A DNA stretch of 51,579 nt. Source: Alloascoidea africana. Taxonomy: Eukaryota; Ascomycota; Alloascoideomycetes; Alloascoideales; Alloascoideaceae. Position 1 is the stretch's first letter. Each line of letters starts with the position of its first letter. The stretch lies in NCBI GenBank assembly GCA_030581615.1, contig JAKTTT010000096.1, positions 1 through 51,579 of the forward strand, written 5' to 3'. Below the pieces are notes generated by a model, which saw nothing but the letters and a program-made list of their open reading frames with translations, ran no database searches and was not told the origin of the DNA. This document shows, in pieces, positions 39,118 through 48,750 of this stretch. Made by a program: the position numbers and the translations under genes.

Positions 39118-42100
39118 TTATAGCTTGTAATCTCCATCTCCAAGATCAGACATTAAAGCGGAGCTCAAATAATTTGAGGAAAGCCCACCGCCAGAGCTTG
39201 GAATTCCCATCCCCCCAAGAAAAGGTTGTTGAGGCTTCAACTCATCTTTAGCACCAGTAAGGGATCCAGGAGCTTGATTTTGAGCTTGAGCATTTACAGG
39301 AACAGCCTTTAGGTGCACGCTTTGGCCAGAATCGTCATACAAAAATTCAAATCTCTCCAAATTTGAGCTTTCAGAAGTTTCTTGGTTGACAAGTGCATTG
39401 AGAAATTCGCTCTCTTCCACGGCATTTAGCTGTTGATTTATGCCTCTTGCAGTATGAAGAACGTATTGCAGAGGAATGTATCCACCTAGCGAAGAAGAGT
39501 TCTCCACCAAATGATAGGCTCTGAAAGCGGCATCTTGAATCACTTCTTTCTGCGGCGGCAGTGGAAGAAACCCAGACCTTAAGCGGCTTGCATCTAAGCT
39601 GCCTATTCCAGCAAGATTCGAACTACTCCCTGAACCTGGATTATTACTTACATTAACAGTGCCAGTAGTCTTTCCATTTGACCAGAGAGAGGAGGTACTG
39701 TTTAGAGGAGTGTTTGACCAAAGCGTGCTTGGCCTGCCTGTGCCCGAGCCCATAATACCACTAGGGGAAATCCAGGACCCAGGACCACCACTTAGCGAGT
39801 CTCTCTTAGGCTCGAAGTTGAACAACCCAGAACCGCTCAAGCTTCCTGTCCTGTTGCTTGTGTTGAAAAAATTCGATGAACCCAAAGAGTTATCAGGATT
39901 AAGCATATCCTTTGAGCCCGAACGATCCCCGTCCAGACCTGTTTTAGCAAAGAGGTTACTCAGCTCATCAATATTGGCGGTTTGAGGATCTCCTGCAGGA
40001 TTGCCAGGCATACTGTTTATGAAACCTTGGGTTGGGTTTGAAGCTACACCCAGTGGGATATTTTCTTGCAAACGAGGAGACTGAACTCCAGGCAAGCTGC
40101 TAATGAGAGAAGATCGTTGCGATCCATTGGTGCCTCCCGTGCTACCTCCAACTCCACCAGTATTAAGTAGTGGGTTCAATATACCTGGAGGCGGAATTGG
40201 AGAATGAGCTTGGTACCCAAAGCTGGAAGTGGCTGAGAGACCCATTGGCGGGCCCCAGGGCGAATTCACCGCTGATTGGGGCTGTTGCGGTTGCTGAGGG
40301 TTTCCCAAGAGCTGTGAGGGACCAGATTGTATCCTTATTCCTGGTGGAAGTTGGGGCGGTGGCGCCTGAGAAAATGGTGGAGTGGATAGAGGAACTTGTC
40401 CAGCATACTGGGCTCTAGGATCACTCAGTCCTGGCTGCGGAGGCATTGAAAACTGAAACTGATCCAAAGGTTGAGAAAGGGGAATAGGGGGAATCATTCC
40501 AGGAGAATATGGGCCATTCACCAATCCACCATTGTGTGGCAGTCTAGATATGGGTATTTGTTGAAGAGAGCTATGAGAAGAAAGTGAAGATGGAGCCACT
40601 GGATTAACAGAAGGAAGATATCCTGGAGAGTCCATCACCGAATGTGGAGAAGTTGACTGAGAATGAGGCTGAACTGATAGTCCAGGTGGTAGCGCTGAAT
40701 TTCCAGGTATTGTTATAGGCTGCTGTTGTTGAGGTTGGGGTAGTTGCTGACTTGATTCCGAGCCTTTTCCATAGAGCTGCTGTAGCAACTGACTTGATTC
40801 CTTTGGAGTGCTTTTAACAGGCAGAGATTCAATCACTGAAGGAACACTTAGAGGTGAGCTCTGGAACGCTTTTTTAGAAACCGAGGATACTCTCAAGTTT
40901 CTACTTTCCTGAGATTTGGGAGAAGGACTTGGCTCATCAGTCGTTTTCTTCTTCTCCTTTGCGGCTGCGGCCTCTTTCTCACTTGCTAAACGTTGTTCCT
41001 TTTCTCGTTTCTCCTTTGCTAGACGTTCCTTCTTTTGTTGAACCTCCCGTTCTTTCTTCTCTCTGGCCTCTTTGGCCTGTTTCCTTTTCAATTCGATTGC
41101 TTCCCGTTCTTCCTTCTTCTTCCTTTCAGCGGCCTCCCGTTCCTTTCGAACTTTTTCTTGTTGCTCTGCTTCTTTCCTTCGTTGCTCTTCTAACTTTTGA
41201 CGTCGTTCTTCTTCTTGTGCTCGACGTTCAGCCTCTCGTTTCCTTCTCTTTTCCTCATTTTGCTTCTGAATCAGTTCTTGCTTCTTTTTTCGTTCTTCTT
41301 TCAAAAGCCTATCAGCCTCTGCCTTTTCCGCTTCCTTACGTTTTCGTTCTTCCTCTCTCGCGAGCCGTTGTTGTCGCTTCTTATCTTTCTTGCGTTCTTT
41401 GTCCTTCAATTTTTTCTTTTCCTTTTCCTTGCTCAGTCGCTCTTCTTCTTCCAACTCTTCGAGGAGTTTCTTCGAACGCTCCTCAGCAACATTCGCTCGA
41501 TACGCATCCATTATTCTTTGATGGAATAGTCTGGTGGTGAACATTTGGAACATTCGTCGTCCTTCTTCCTTCCGTTGCTCTTCTGTTAAGCTGTCATCGT
41601 CAATTTCATCATTTTCGTCATCGTACTCTGCTTCTTCATCCTCCAATTCGTCGCCACAGAATTCATCCGAATCTTCCAGATCGTCATTTGGAATAGGTTC
41701 TTCTTCTCCAGCTAGACGCCTCTGAGCCAATTTTTCGATCAAATCAATAAATTTTTGCCCATCGTTCTGTAACAAGTCATCTGCAACAGTCATGATGCCG
41801 CCTTGTGCCGTTAAATTGTTGCTAAAATTGAAAAACGACTCTAGAAAATCATTTTCGTGCTTACCCTCCTGATTATCATAATTCGAATCCTCTTCATCTG
41901 AATAATACTCATCGTCAGCATAATCATGGCTATGTGAGTGAGAATAACTTCTTTCGTCGGGGTTATGGCTATAGCTGGCGCTATATGAATGGGTATGAGA
42001 GTGAATTGCAGGCTGTTGTTGGTGGTTGTGCTGGTGATGATGTTGTGGTTGTCCCTGTCGTCCATTTGCGTTGATGCTGAGGGGTTTGCGACCCATTTGC

Positions 42101-43116
42101 ATTGTTCCCTGTGCAGAGTTTTCGGGGAAGACAGAAGGATGTCCAGCTCTCTCGAGTTCGCCGTAATACGTATCATAGAGTTGTTCAAGTTCTTCCTGTA
42201 TAGCCAGACGTTTTCTTCCACATTTGGAGCAGCTACAACTGGACCGTTGCTGTTCTCTCATTGACTGCATCAAAGTCTCCTTTTTTATCTTGACAAGGTC
42301 TCGGCGTTCAGCTTCACTCAAGCTTAGCCAAAACTCTCTGATTCGGTGTTGCTCTTCAGAAGTATTCGTATCCCATATATTATCCTTATGGTTATTGAAA
42401 TTGTTCGTGGAAGTGCTGTTTTTGCGGTTCTTTTGTTTGGAAGAAGTCGTGGCAGCCGCCGCAGCGGCTGCATTAGCGATCGACTGGCTCGATAAATCAT
42501 CGATTCCTTGAACAATCACTTCTCCATTGGCTCCTTGCTTTATGACTCTTGAGGTTGGGTAAACAAAATTTGGGTCTGAAAAATCCAAGGGAGCGGTGGT
42601 GGGGCCATTGTTGATTCCCGTAGTGTCTTTCCGCTTCTTCTTCTTCTTCTTCTTCTTTTTCCTCGAAGACGACGACGACCCTTCTTGCGACTTTGGTGGA
42701 GGTAGTTGATGCGGTGGGAAATCGGTTTGCGTTTGTGTTTGCGTTTGAGTCTGAGCTTGAGAATAAGGCTGTGGGTCGGTAGAAGAGTATTCAAAACTCA
42801 CATCCTGTCCAGCAATAAAGGTGGGCATAGAGTCATCATCGCTGCTGAGATCGTCGTAGTGGAAAGCATTCACCATTTCACCAGTGCTGACAATGTTGTT
42901 AGGGATATGACTATTCGAGTTTGCAACTCGATGAAGCCTGTAGTTATTCGAAAACTCCTTGACGTTGGAGAGCATTCTCACGCGAGGAAATTCGTTTGGT
43001 TTGGAAGGTGGAAGGTCTGTTCTGACCGACAATGAGAGGGATTTATCGGAAGAGTAAATGGTCTTAAAGGTTTTATTAGCGGATGAGTCTTCTCTAGGGT
43101 GAATTTCTGTGCCCAT
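39118..43116 (-). CDS. NST1: Stress response protein Nst1
   Basis: 1332 residues from the ATG at 43116 (1240 in S. cerevisiae). An N-terminal arm has an acidic DDLSSDDDS segment and a Gln-Thr run. A Lys cluster (RKKKKKKKKKRK) is followed by the conserved NST1 block DFSDPNFVYPTSRVIKQG. Next come DSDEFCGDELEDEEAEYDDE and a roughly 250-residue highly charged coiled coil (EEERKRKEAEKAEADRLL). The rest is Pro/Gln/Ser-rich. Nst1 binds the splicing factor Msl1 and has been tied to salt tolerance and P-body condensates. The frame continues past 43116 through a hydrophobic stretch with ATGs at 43287 and others. However, TACTAAC (43145-43151) followed by acceptors at 43128-43129 and 43117-43118 marks that stretch as intron, so an upstream exon may exist. 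Confidence 0.88.
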   Translation of the reverse strand: MGTEIHPREDSSANKTFKTIYSSDKSLSLSVRTDLPPSKPNEFPRVRMLSNVKEFSNNYRLHRVANSNSHIPNNIVSTGEMVNAFHYDDLSSDDDSMPTFIAGQDVSFEYSSTDPQPYSQAQTQTQTQTQTDFPPHQLPPPKSQEGSSSSSRKKKKKKKKKRKDTTGINNGPTTAPLDFSDPNFVYPTSRVIKQGANGEVIVQGIDDLSSQSIANAAAAAAATTSSKQKNRKNSTSTNNFNNHKDNIWDTNTSEEQHRIREFWLSLSEAERRDLVKIKKETLMQSMREQQRSSCSCSKCGRKRLAIQEELEQLYDTYYGELERAGHPSVFPENSAQGTMQMGRKPLSINANGRQGQPQHHHQHNHQQQPAIHSHTHSYSASYSHNPDERSYSHSHSHDYADDEYYSDEEDSNYDNQEGKHENDFLESFFNFSNNLTAQGGIMTVADDLLQNDGQKFIDLIEKLAQRRLAGEEEPIPNDDLEDSDEFCGDELEDEEAEYDDENDEIDDDSLTEEQRKEEGRRMFQMFTTRLFHQRIMDAYRANVAEERSKKLLEELEEEERLSKEKEKKKLKDKERKKDKKRQQRLAREEERKRKEAEKAEADRLLKEERKKKQELIQKQNEEKRRKREAERRAQEEERRQKLEEQRRKEAEQQEKVRKEREAAERKKKEEREAIELKRKQAKEAREKKEREVQQKKERLAKEKREKEQRLASEKEAAAAKEKKKTTDEPSPSPKSQESRNLRVSSVSKKAFQSSPLSVPSVIESLPVKSTPKESSQLLQQLYGKGSESSQQLPQPQQQQPITIPGNSALPPGLSVQPHSQSTSPHSVMDSPGYLPSVNPVAPSSLSSHSSLQQIPISRLPHNGGLVNGPYSPGMIPPIPLSQPLDQFQFSMPPQPGLSDPRAQYAGQVPLSTPPFSQAPPPQLPPGIRIQSGPSQLLGNPQQPQQPQSAVNSPWGPPMGLSATSSFGYQAHSPIPPPGILNPLLNTGGVGGSTGGTNGSQRSSLISSLPGVQSPRLQENIPLGVASNPTQGFINSMPGNPAGDPQTANIDELSNLFAKTGLDGDRSGSKDMLNPDNSLGSSNFFNTSNRTGSLSGSGLFNFEPKRDSLSGGPGSWISPSGIMGSGTGRPSTLWSNTPLNSTSSLWSNGKTTGTVNVSNNPGSGSSSNLAGIGSLDASRLRSGFLPLPPQKEVIQDAAFRAYHLVENSSSLGGYIPLQYVLHTARGINQQLNAVEESEFLNALVNQETSESSNLERFEFLYDDSGQSVHLKAVPVNAQAQNQAPGSLTGAKDELKPQQPFLGGMGIPSSGGGLSSNYLSSALMSDLGDGDYKL

Positions 43117-44443
43117 CTTAGACAAAACTAGTGGCATAAAGAGGGTTAGTATCGACAGAGAAAAAATTGAAAAAACTTCGAATAGGAGGAGGAAAAGAGT
43201 TATGGGGTCGGGAACAAGCACATTGCCACAAGTGAACAGGTCCAAAAGGACGGTACTGTTATAAGAGATCATTCCGAAAGGAGGCATTTCATAATGACAT
43301 TCTTGAAACTTGAGGTTGTGTTGGGTAAGTGTTTTGAGACCCGGAGAAGAAGGGTCATGTAGTGGTGAGGGCAAAAACCACGTATTGGTGCACCGGTGAT
43401 TTGGAAGAGATTTGTGAGCTATCTCCCGGAAGCCTGGGCCCAGCCCACGACCTTGCGATCTCTATTGAGCAGAGCTTGGATGGCTTCATAGATATGTGAT
43501 TGCGATGCCAACGGTGACCCTTTGCGGCTCTTCTGGAGATGGAATGAGTCCGTGCCACAGGGCTGTTCTGACGACTCCAAGCCCCAATCCCATGTCGACA
43601 ACAGAGCTCTTGGGAGGAGCTGGAAGGGGACAACTCCGTGTAAAAAATAAAACCGACGAGCGCTTTGTATCGCAGTACTTACAAGTTTCCTTTTACCTCT
43701 AACACCGTGATGGGCTGTGGTGGAAAAGGAGTAAAAGAGAGTGGCTAACAGAGTGTTTGTGGTGGTGTAGCAGGAACACCAGTATAGTGGAGCCTGTTGT
43801 GGTTTAGTGTAGAAAGTTAGGCAGGTTAACATCGGGGGAGCACACCACCACGTCTACGGGCCTACTTGCTCGCGGGCCAGTCCAGGTGCTCAGGACATGG
43901 CGGACTAAGAGAAGAGAAGGCATTCAGGCCGGCTTCAATGGGACAGGCCCCAGGAGACGGGGCCCAGTGCGTGGAGCTGGAAGAGGCCCAGTAGGCACCG
44001 GAAGCCGCGAGGGCTCCTGCTCCCCGGGCAGGCTCGGTTCTAAACTCTACGACGCCCAATTCGCAAGAAGCCGCCTGGCGGGCCCGAGCAACACAGACCT
44101 CGACCGCCAGCAGCAAACGGCCACGCGAATTCGCCCGGCTCCAAACCGTCTTGTCAAGATCATGTCCCTCTCGCTGCCCTGATGACTGTGTGTACATCTG
44201 GGAACGCCTGCGTATGTCTGGGACCTGGGAAATGGGAACTGGTAGAGGTGTGCTGTGATGTTCGCAGAGGACGCCGTTGCAGCGAACATCCCAGAACAGC
44301 CGCTCCTGCCAATCATAGCGAGGGAAATCTGGCTCACGAACTTCGTAATCTCATCACCGGTGTTTTCCAAGTTCACAGGACATCACGGCGTTGCATTCAC
44401 ACGGAGCAGGAGCTGTTCGAACAAGAATCTGGATACAAGCAAA
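43117..44443. promoter_or_regulatory. Divergent NST1/NDUFB9 upstream region with a probable NST1 leader intron
   Basis: 1.3 kb with no supported protein gene. On the minus strand, TACTAAC at 43145-43151 and acceptors just before the NST1 ATG define an intron 3' end; GTAAGT at 43682-43677 is a possible donor (intron about 555 nt). The segment at about 43860-44180 is clearly more GC-rich than its surroundings; ORFs there (about 100 codons on both strands) have no family features. An in-frame ATG at 44258 could extend NDUFB9 by 62 residues, but that sequence is unlike the family. Confidence 0.45.
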
Positions 44444-44934
44444 ATGTCGGCAGTCACTCCCTTCACAGAGGCGAACAAGAAGATTGTTGCATCTCTATAT
44501 CGCCGGTCACTGAGGTTGGCCTTCAGTTGGATCAATAGAAGAGATTTATACCGACAGCAGTGTGTCGAGATTAGACAGAGATTTGATGCAAACAAAGATA
44601 TTAAGGATCCTCGTCAGTTAAGAGTACGTTCAACATTCCCGTCATGTTTTTTTTTCCCCCTTGGCGCGAATTGGTCCAGCATATGCCAAGTGTGAGTGAG
44701 TGAGGCTAACAATGGACATGGTTATAGCAAGTGATTGAAGAAACAGAAGCTCTTCTTCTCAAGTACAAGCATCCCGATCCCATTATTCCCCCATGCCGAC
44801 CAGGTGGTACCAAGTACGAAAGAAACATTCCTCCTCCTACAGAAATCCGTAAGTTTGCAGAATTCTTCGTATTACCCTTTTCCTGGCACTAACCGAAGAA
44901 ATTCAAAATTATAGCCATTCCTGGAGATTACTAA
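44444..44934 (+). CDS. NDUFB9: Complex I LYR-motif subunit NDUFB9 (B22)
   Basis: Three exons: 44444-44623, 44728-44848 and 44915-44934. Introns are 104 and 66 nt, with GTACGT and GTAAGT donors and CTAAC branches (GGCTAAC at about 44705, CACTAAC at about 44888). The 106-residue product has the LYR motif at 18-20 (ASLYRRSLRLAFSWINRRDL), RFDANKDIKDPRQLR and the family C-terminus RPGGTKYERNIPPPTEIPIP. It is an accessory subunit of mitochondrial NADH:ubiquinone oxidoreductase, in the distal membrane arm where it binds acyl carrier protein (NI2M in Yarrowia). Its presence shows the species has complex I, unlike Saccharomyces. The third exon is only 20 nt including the stop. Confidence 0.95.
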
Positions 44935-45444
44935 AATATTCGGTTTTATTATGATGAGTATTACGGCATGAGATTGGAGAGCTTTCAATTTGTTTGAATA
45001 ACAAAATAGACTGCGCTGTTGTTCATAAAGGCATGGGCAGGACATCCAAAAAGATCTTTGTTCCCGATGAGGATTCAATTATATATGAAACATTTTCCCC
45101 CTTTTTTGTTCGTTTGTTTTCATAGAAGGCAGACTATTTGGCATAATATATATAAAGCTTTTCCCCGTGTATTTGATTCATTCATTCGTTGATTAGACAC
45201 CCGAATTTTCAGTTTGGCCAGTTCCCTCAATATCGGTGTCCGGGTAAACTGGTGGTAAGATACCAATGACACTTTATAGCCACATTATCACAAGTCTCAA
45301 AAGTACCTGAATCCTAAAGGTTTCTATTCTGGTATTGACTTGGCATACAAAAAGAACTCATCTTTTTACTATTTCGCTGGATATAAAAAGAAAGAGAGCC
45401 TATAATCAGGTCTACCAATTGACAGACAGAATATAATACACACG
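44935..45444. other. Intergenic region NDUFB9 to VPS21
   Basis: 510 bp holding the NDUFB9 3' end and the VPS21 promoter. It has ATATATATAAAG at about 45146-45157 and TATAAAAAG at about 45381, either of which could act as a TATA element. No gene seen. Confidence 0.5.
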
Positions 45445-46324
45445 ATGGATTCCCATTCAACATTTAAACCGACAAAAGCCGTCAAGCTCGTGCTTCTGGG
45501 GGAAGCAGCAGTTGGCAAGTCTTCGCTTGTTTTAAGATTTGTCAGTGATGATTTCCAGGAAAATAAAGGTATGGAAAACAGGTGGCTTTCTATGTGGCAA
45601 TTTCGGACCTGACTGGAGCTAACAATCAAACGATGCTAGAACCAACAATTGGTGCCGCTTTTCTAACACAGAGATGTAATATTGGCGACAGGACAATCAA
45701 GTTTGAAATATGGTAAGTCTTTTCCTGTTCTTTTTTTTATTGCAGGTGCATGTTTGAAGTGATTTGGATGAGAGTTGCTAAACAATGCTTAGGGACACTG
45801 CGGGTCAGGAACGATTTGCCTCTTTGGCACCGATGTATTATAGAAATGCCCAAAGTGCCCTGGTAGTTTACGACATTACCAAGCCAGGCTCTTTTATTAA
45901 AGCTCGTCACTGGGTCAAGGAACTACAACAACAGGCCACGCCCGGAATAGTGATTGCCCTTGTGGGTAACAAGTTAGACTTGGTTAATGGTGCGCCTAAT
46001 AACGAAGGTGATGAGGAAGGTGAAGAACTTAATGCAGACCAACCAAATGAATCGACTAATGGGGCAGAGGATGCCCGTAAAGTGGCTGTTGAAGAAGGCA
46101 AAAAGCTTGCTGAAGAAGAAGGATTGCTATTCTTTGAAACGTCTGCAAAAACAGGATATAATGTAAACGATGTGTTTATGTCTATTGCAGGCAAGATTCC
46201 TCAAGAGCCCAAACCCCGGGGACCTGGGGGACGAAGCGAAGGTGAGAGAAGTAGCATCGATGGTAGAGTTGACTTGACTACACCAGTGAATGCACAGAGT
46301 TCTGCTGGTGGATGTGCTTGTTAA
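45445..46324 (+). CDS. VPS21: Rab5-family GTPase Vps21
   Basis: Three exons: 45445-45568, 45640-45712 and 45793-46324, with introns of 71 and 80 nt. The 242-residue protein has GEAAVGKSS (from 19), [12 protein letters not shown] effector loop (42-53), DTAGQE (67-72), NKLD (125-128), ETSAK (181-185) and a C-terminal CAC for geranylgeranylation. Sequence such as [18 protein letters not shown] and ETSAKTG.NVNDVF is closest to Vps21/Ypt53 rather than Ypt52. It acts in Golgi-to-endosome and early endosome fusion through PI3P effectors, functionally linked to VPS34 in this window. An acidic insert of about 28 residues follows NKLDLV (131-159). The second intron has a weak branch (GCTAAAC). It lies next to PTC5 as in S. 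cerevisiae (YOR089C/YOR090C). Confidence 0.95.
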
Positions 46325-46697
46325 TCAAGTTTGCAAATTCTTTCACCATTCTCTTCCTGCTTTCCTTTTATTTTACTTTTTTTTTTTTTGTTTGCCATTG
46401 ATAACTTAGAGACTTGGGTAATGTTCTATTCTAATGTTTAGAAGCTTTAATAGTCTCACATACATTGTGTGTTATTTTACTATATTTGTTTCGGTCAAGG
46501 AAGACATATAGGCACCCTCTTTGTCCATTATGGAGTTGATTGTCTTAACATTATGTCCATTACGATCAGTATTCAGTTGTCGCGTTCCAATTTGAGATCA
46601 ATTATGCTTCTCTATTCTATAGGTTTGCCTGTGTGGTTGCAAACCTTTACCTATTAAACTAAAATCTGGTCTCCCTAATTTTCCAAATGTCTAAAGA
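46325..46697. other. Convergent intergenic region VPS21/PTC5
   Basis: 373 bp, AT-rich, with a poly(T) tract at about 46377-46390. No gene is supported. Confidence 0.6.
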
Positions 46698-48515
46698 CTA
46701 TAGTTTGGACTTTACGTTGGTTACTCCATTCTTGGTTCCTGGGAAGTTGATTTCAATCTTTCCGGAATCATTCTCCGACGATTTATCACCAAAGAAGACG
46801 ACTGTAACGGTTAAATCATCTTTATGTCTTCTGGAAATTGGATAGGGCAAACTCAGTAGCATAGCGGTTTGTTGCCAGTCTGCACCTCCAAGCGCATTCC
46901 TTATCAAATGCGTCGCAACGTTCTCGTCACAAACAGTAAACTTGGGACTCGAAGTTCTCCTAAATGGCGGTTTTGCGTCCTTATCTGTTGACGCATCGAC
47001 AACTTTAGGCAGATCATAAACGCCATCCTCTTTAGTCCCGCTACCGAATAGAGATTGCCATACTCCAGCACCGGTGCTGGATTGAACTGTAGGACTGGAC
47101 TTTGAAAACGACAGCTTTTTCGCATTCATCCATTGTACCACCAACCCTACAATCTCTTCGTTCGATAATAGCTCATACAACCCGTCACACCCAATAACCA
47201 TAAAGTCACCATTTTCCGGTTTTATCTGAGCAGTTGTAATCACAGGCTCAGCAGTTACGTATGGAGGAGTTTTAAACTCAGGAGGTGGCGGGCGTCCAAA
47301 GTATTGTTGTTGCAGTTGCTTTTGGATGTCCAGGGACCATTTATACCGAGCATCACCAAAAGAACGGGTGGGCTCCAAAGAACCCAAAACACGGCCCCTA
47401 TAGATCACCCTTTTCTCACCAGGATGCTCTGCTCTCATTCTTGCCTCCTCGTCTTTGTTGCTTCCTGTTTGATCCACGGTCAATGCCCTGGAAGTCCATT
47501 GTCCCTTGTCGTTCAGTGATCCCAACACAACTCTCGAGTCTCCAGTAACCGCAACTCGCAATTGTTTGGTATGTGAATCAAAAAATGTCAACAATCCACA
47601 AGAGCCAGAGAGAGCGGGCATTATGAGCTTAGCAGCGCCATTCTTCTGAGGATTGGCCAAAAGCTTCTCAACACTTTTATTCACGATATCATCATCGAGC
47701 TTGAGAAAGCCCATTTGAATGGCTTTATCTATTAACTCCGGGGACGGGGTAACGAATCCGTTCTTTTCCTGACCAGCGGCTCCAATATTAACCTTATAAG
47801 CTTCGCTTAACTCGCTCACGACATAGTTTATTAGGGAATCCCGTAGTTTCGCACTTGTGGTCCACCCACTATGTCCGTCGTAAATTCCCCAAAACATCCA
47901 ATCGGTGTTTTTCACAGTGGATTTGTCCCCATCTAAAATCGGAACCTGGACTGTTCTCTCAGAGCGGTCATCTTCGATTGGACTGTTGCTAGCGACTTGG
48001 CAAATGTCATATCTGGCGACACCCTTGCCTCTGTGCACAATGTAGCTTTCTTCAAATTCTCGTAGTCGTCGGGTCGCCTCTTGTTCGGTCATCAGGCCTA
48101 ATCCCTGTTTGTTGTACTGTGCGCTTATCCCGTTATAAGAGGAAGTGGAAAAGCTGTTGGAGTTATTTTCATCAAGTAAAATCAATGACTTTCCTGAAAA
48201 GTAAGACCAACTGTTATAACCAGCCAACAATGCCAAACCCGAGTACAATACAATTTTGTAACTTCTTCTCCTGTTCTGAGTATTGTAACTGTAGGCCGTG
48301 GCAGCTCCACGACCAGAGCTAGAGATCTTTTCTGCTGAATCTTTTCTGCTGCTCATTCGATAGCTGAGATATCTCTTGGAAGTTGAGCTTCCCAAGCAAG
48401 GTGAAACAGAGATGCCTTTACCCGCGGCTTTGGACCTTAACAATGCATTCACAATAGGACGCTGGGTAAACAAGTTGTACGTGGCCCTAAGCTGGGTCGA
48501 TTTGAATTTCATCAT
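46698..48515 (-). CDS. PTC5: Mitochondrial PP2C protein phosphatase
   Basis: 605 residues (572 in S. cerevisiae). A basic N-terminus and one hydrophobic segment (KIVLYSGLALLAGYNSWSYF, about 87-106) suggest mitochondrial import with inner-membrane anchoring. PP2C motifs: SPIEDDRSE (E181/D182), WMFWGIYDGHSGW (D213, G214), VTGDSRVVLG, GDFMVIGCDGLYELLSNEE, VATHLIRNALGG and KDDLTVTVVFFG, so all metal-binding acidic positions look intact. Ptc5 dephosphorylates pyruvate dehydrogenase E1 alpha in mitochondria. The frame opens with two consecutive ATGs; the first is used. It is divergent from TMA46 (235 bp between starts), the same order as YOR090C/YOR091W. Confidence 0.93.
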   Translation of the reverse strand: MMKFKSTQLRATYNLFTQRPIVNALLRSKAAGKGISVSPCLGSSTSKRYLSYRMSSRKDSAEKISSSGRGAATAYSYNTQNRRRSYKIVLYSGLALLAGYNSWSYFSGKSLILLDENNSNSFSTSSYNGISAQYNKQGLGLMTEQEATRRLREFEESYIVHRGKGVARYDICQVASNSPIEDDRSERTVQVPILDGDKSTVKNTDWMFWGIYDGHSGWTTSAKLRDSLINYVVSELSEAYKVNIGAAGQEKNGFVTPSPELIDKAIQMGFLKLDDDIVNKSVEKLLANPQKNGAAKLIMPALSGSCGLLTFFDSHTKQLRVAVTGDSRVVLGSLNDKGQWTSRALTVDQTGSNKDEEARMRAEHPGEKRVIYRGRVLGSLEPTRSFGDARYKWSLDIQKQLQQQYFGRPPPPEFKTPPYVTAEPVITTAQIKPENGDFMVIGCDGLYELLSNEEIVGLVVQWMNAKKLSFSKSSPTVQSSTGAGVWQSLFGSGTKEDGVYDLPKVVDASTDKDAKPPFRRTSSPKFTVCDENVATHLIRNALGGADWQQTAMLLSLPYPISRRHKDDLTVTVVFFGDKSSENDSGKIEINFPGTKNGVTNVKSKL

Positions 48516-48750
48516 CTTTTGAACCAGATAAAAAGAGAAGGCCAGGGGACAAAATTTAGTGTCTTCACAGCTGCTAGCCTCTCCAATATGGGTTTAACCA
48601 GAAAGTGAGCCCTTCCGCATTGGCATTTCGGAAACAGAAAAGAGTGTCATGTGATGTTTGTTACCCGGAGTATGATTTAGACCACCTCCTACAGAAAATT
48701 TGAATAATGACGAAAAGACCAGCTTTTGTCCAAAAGAAGAGAAGAGAAAA

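Noticed and set aside
43862-44197. Small genes in the GC-rich segment before NDUFB9
   Set aside because: Overlapping frames of similar size on both strands, biased composition and no motifs.
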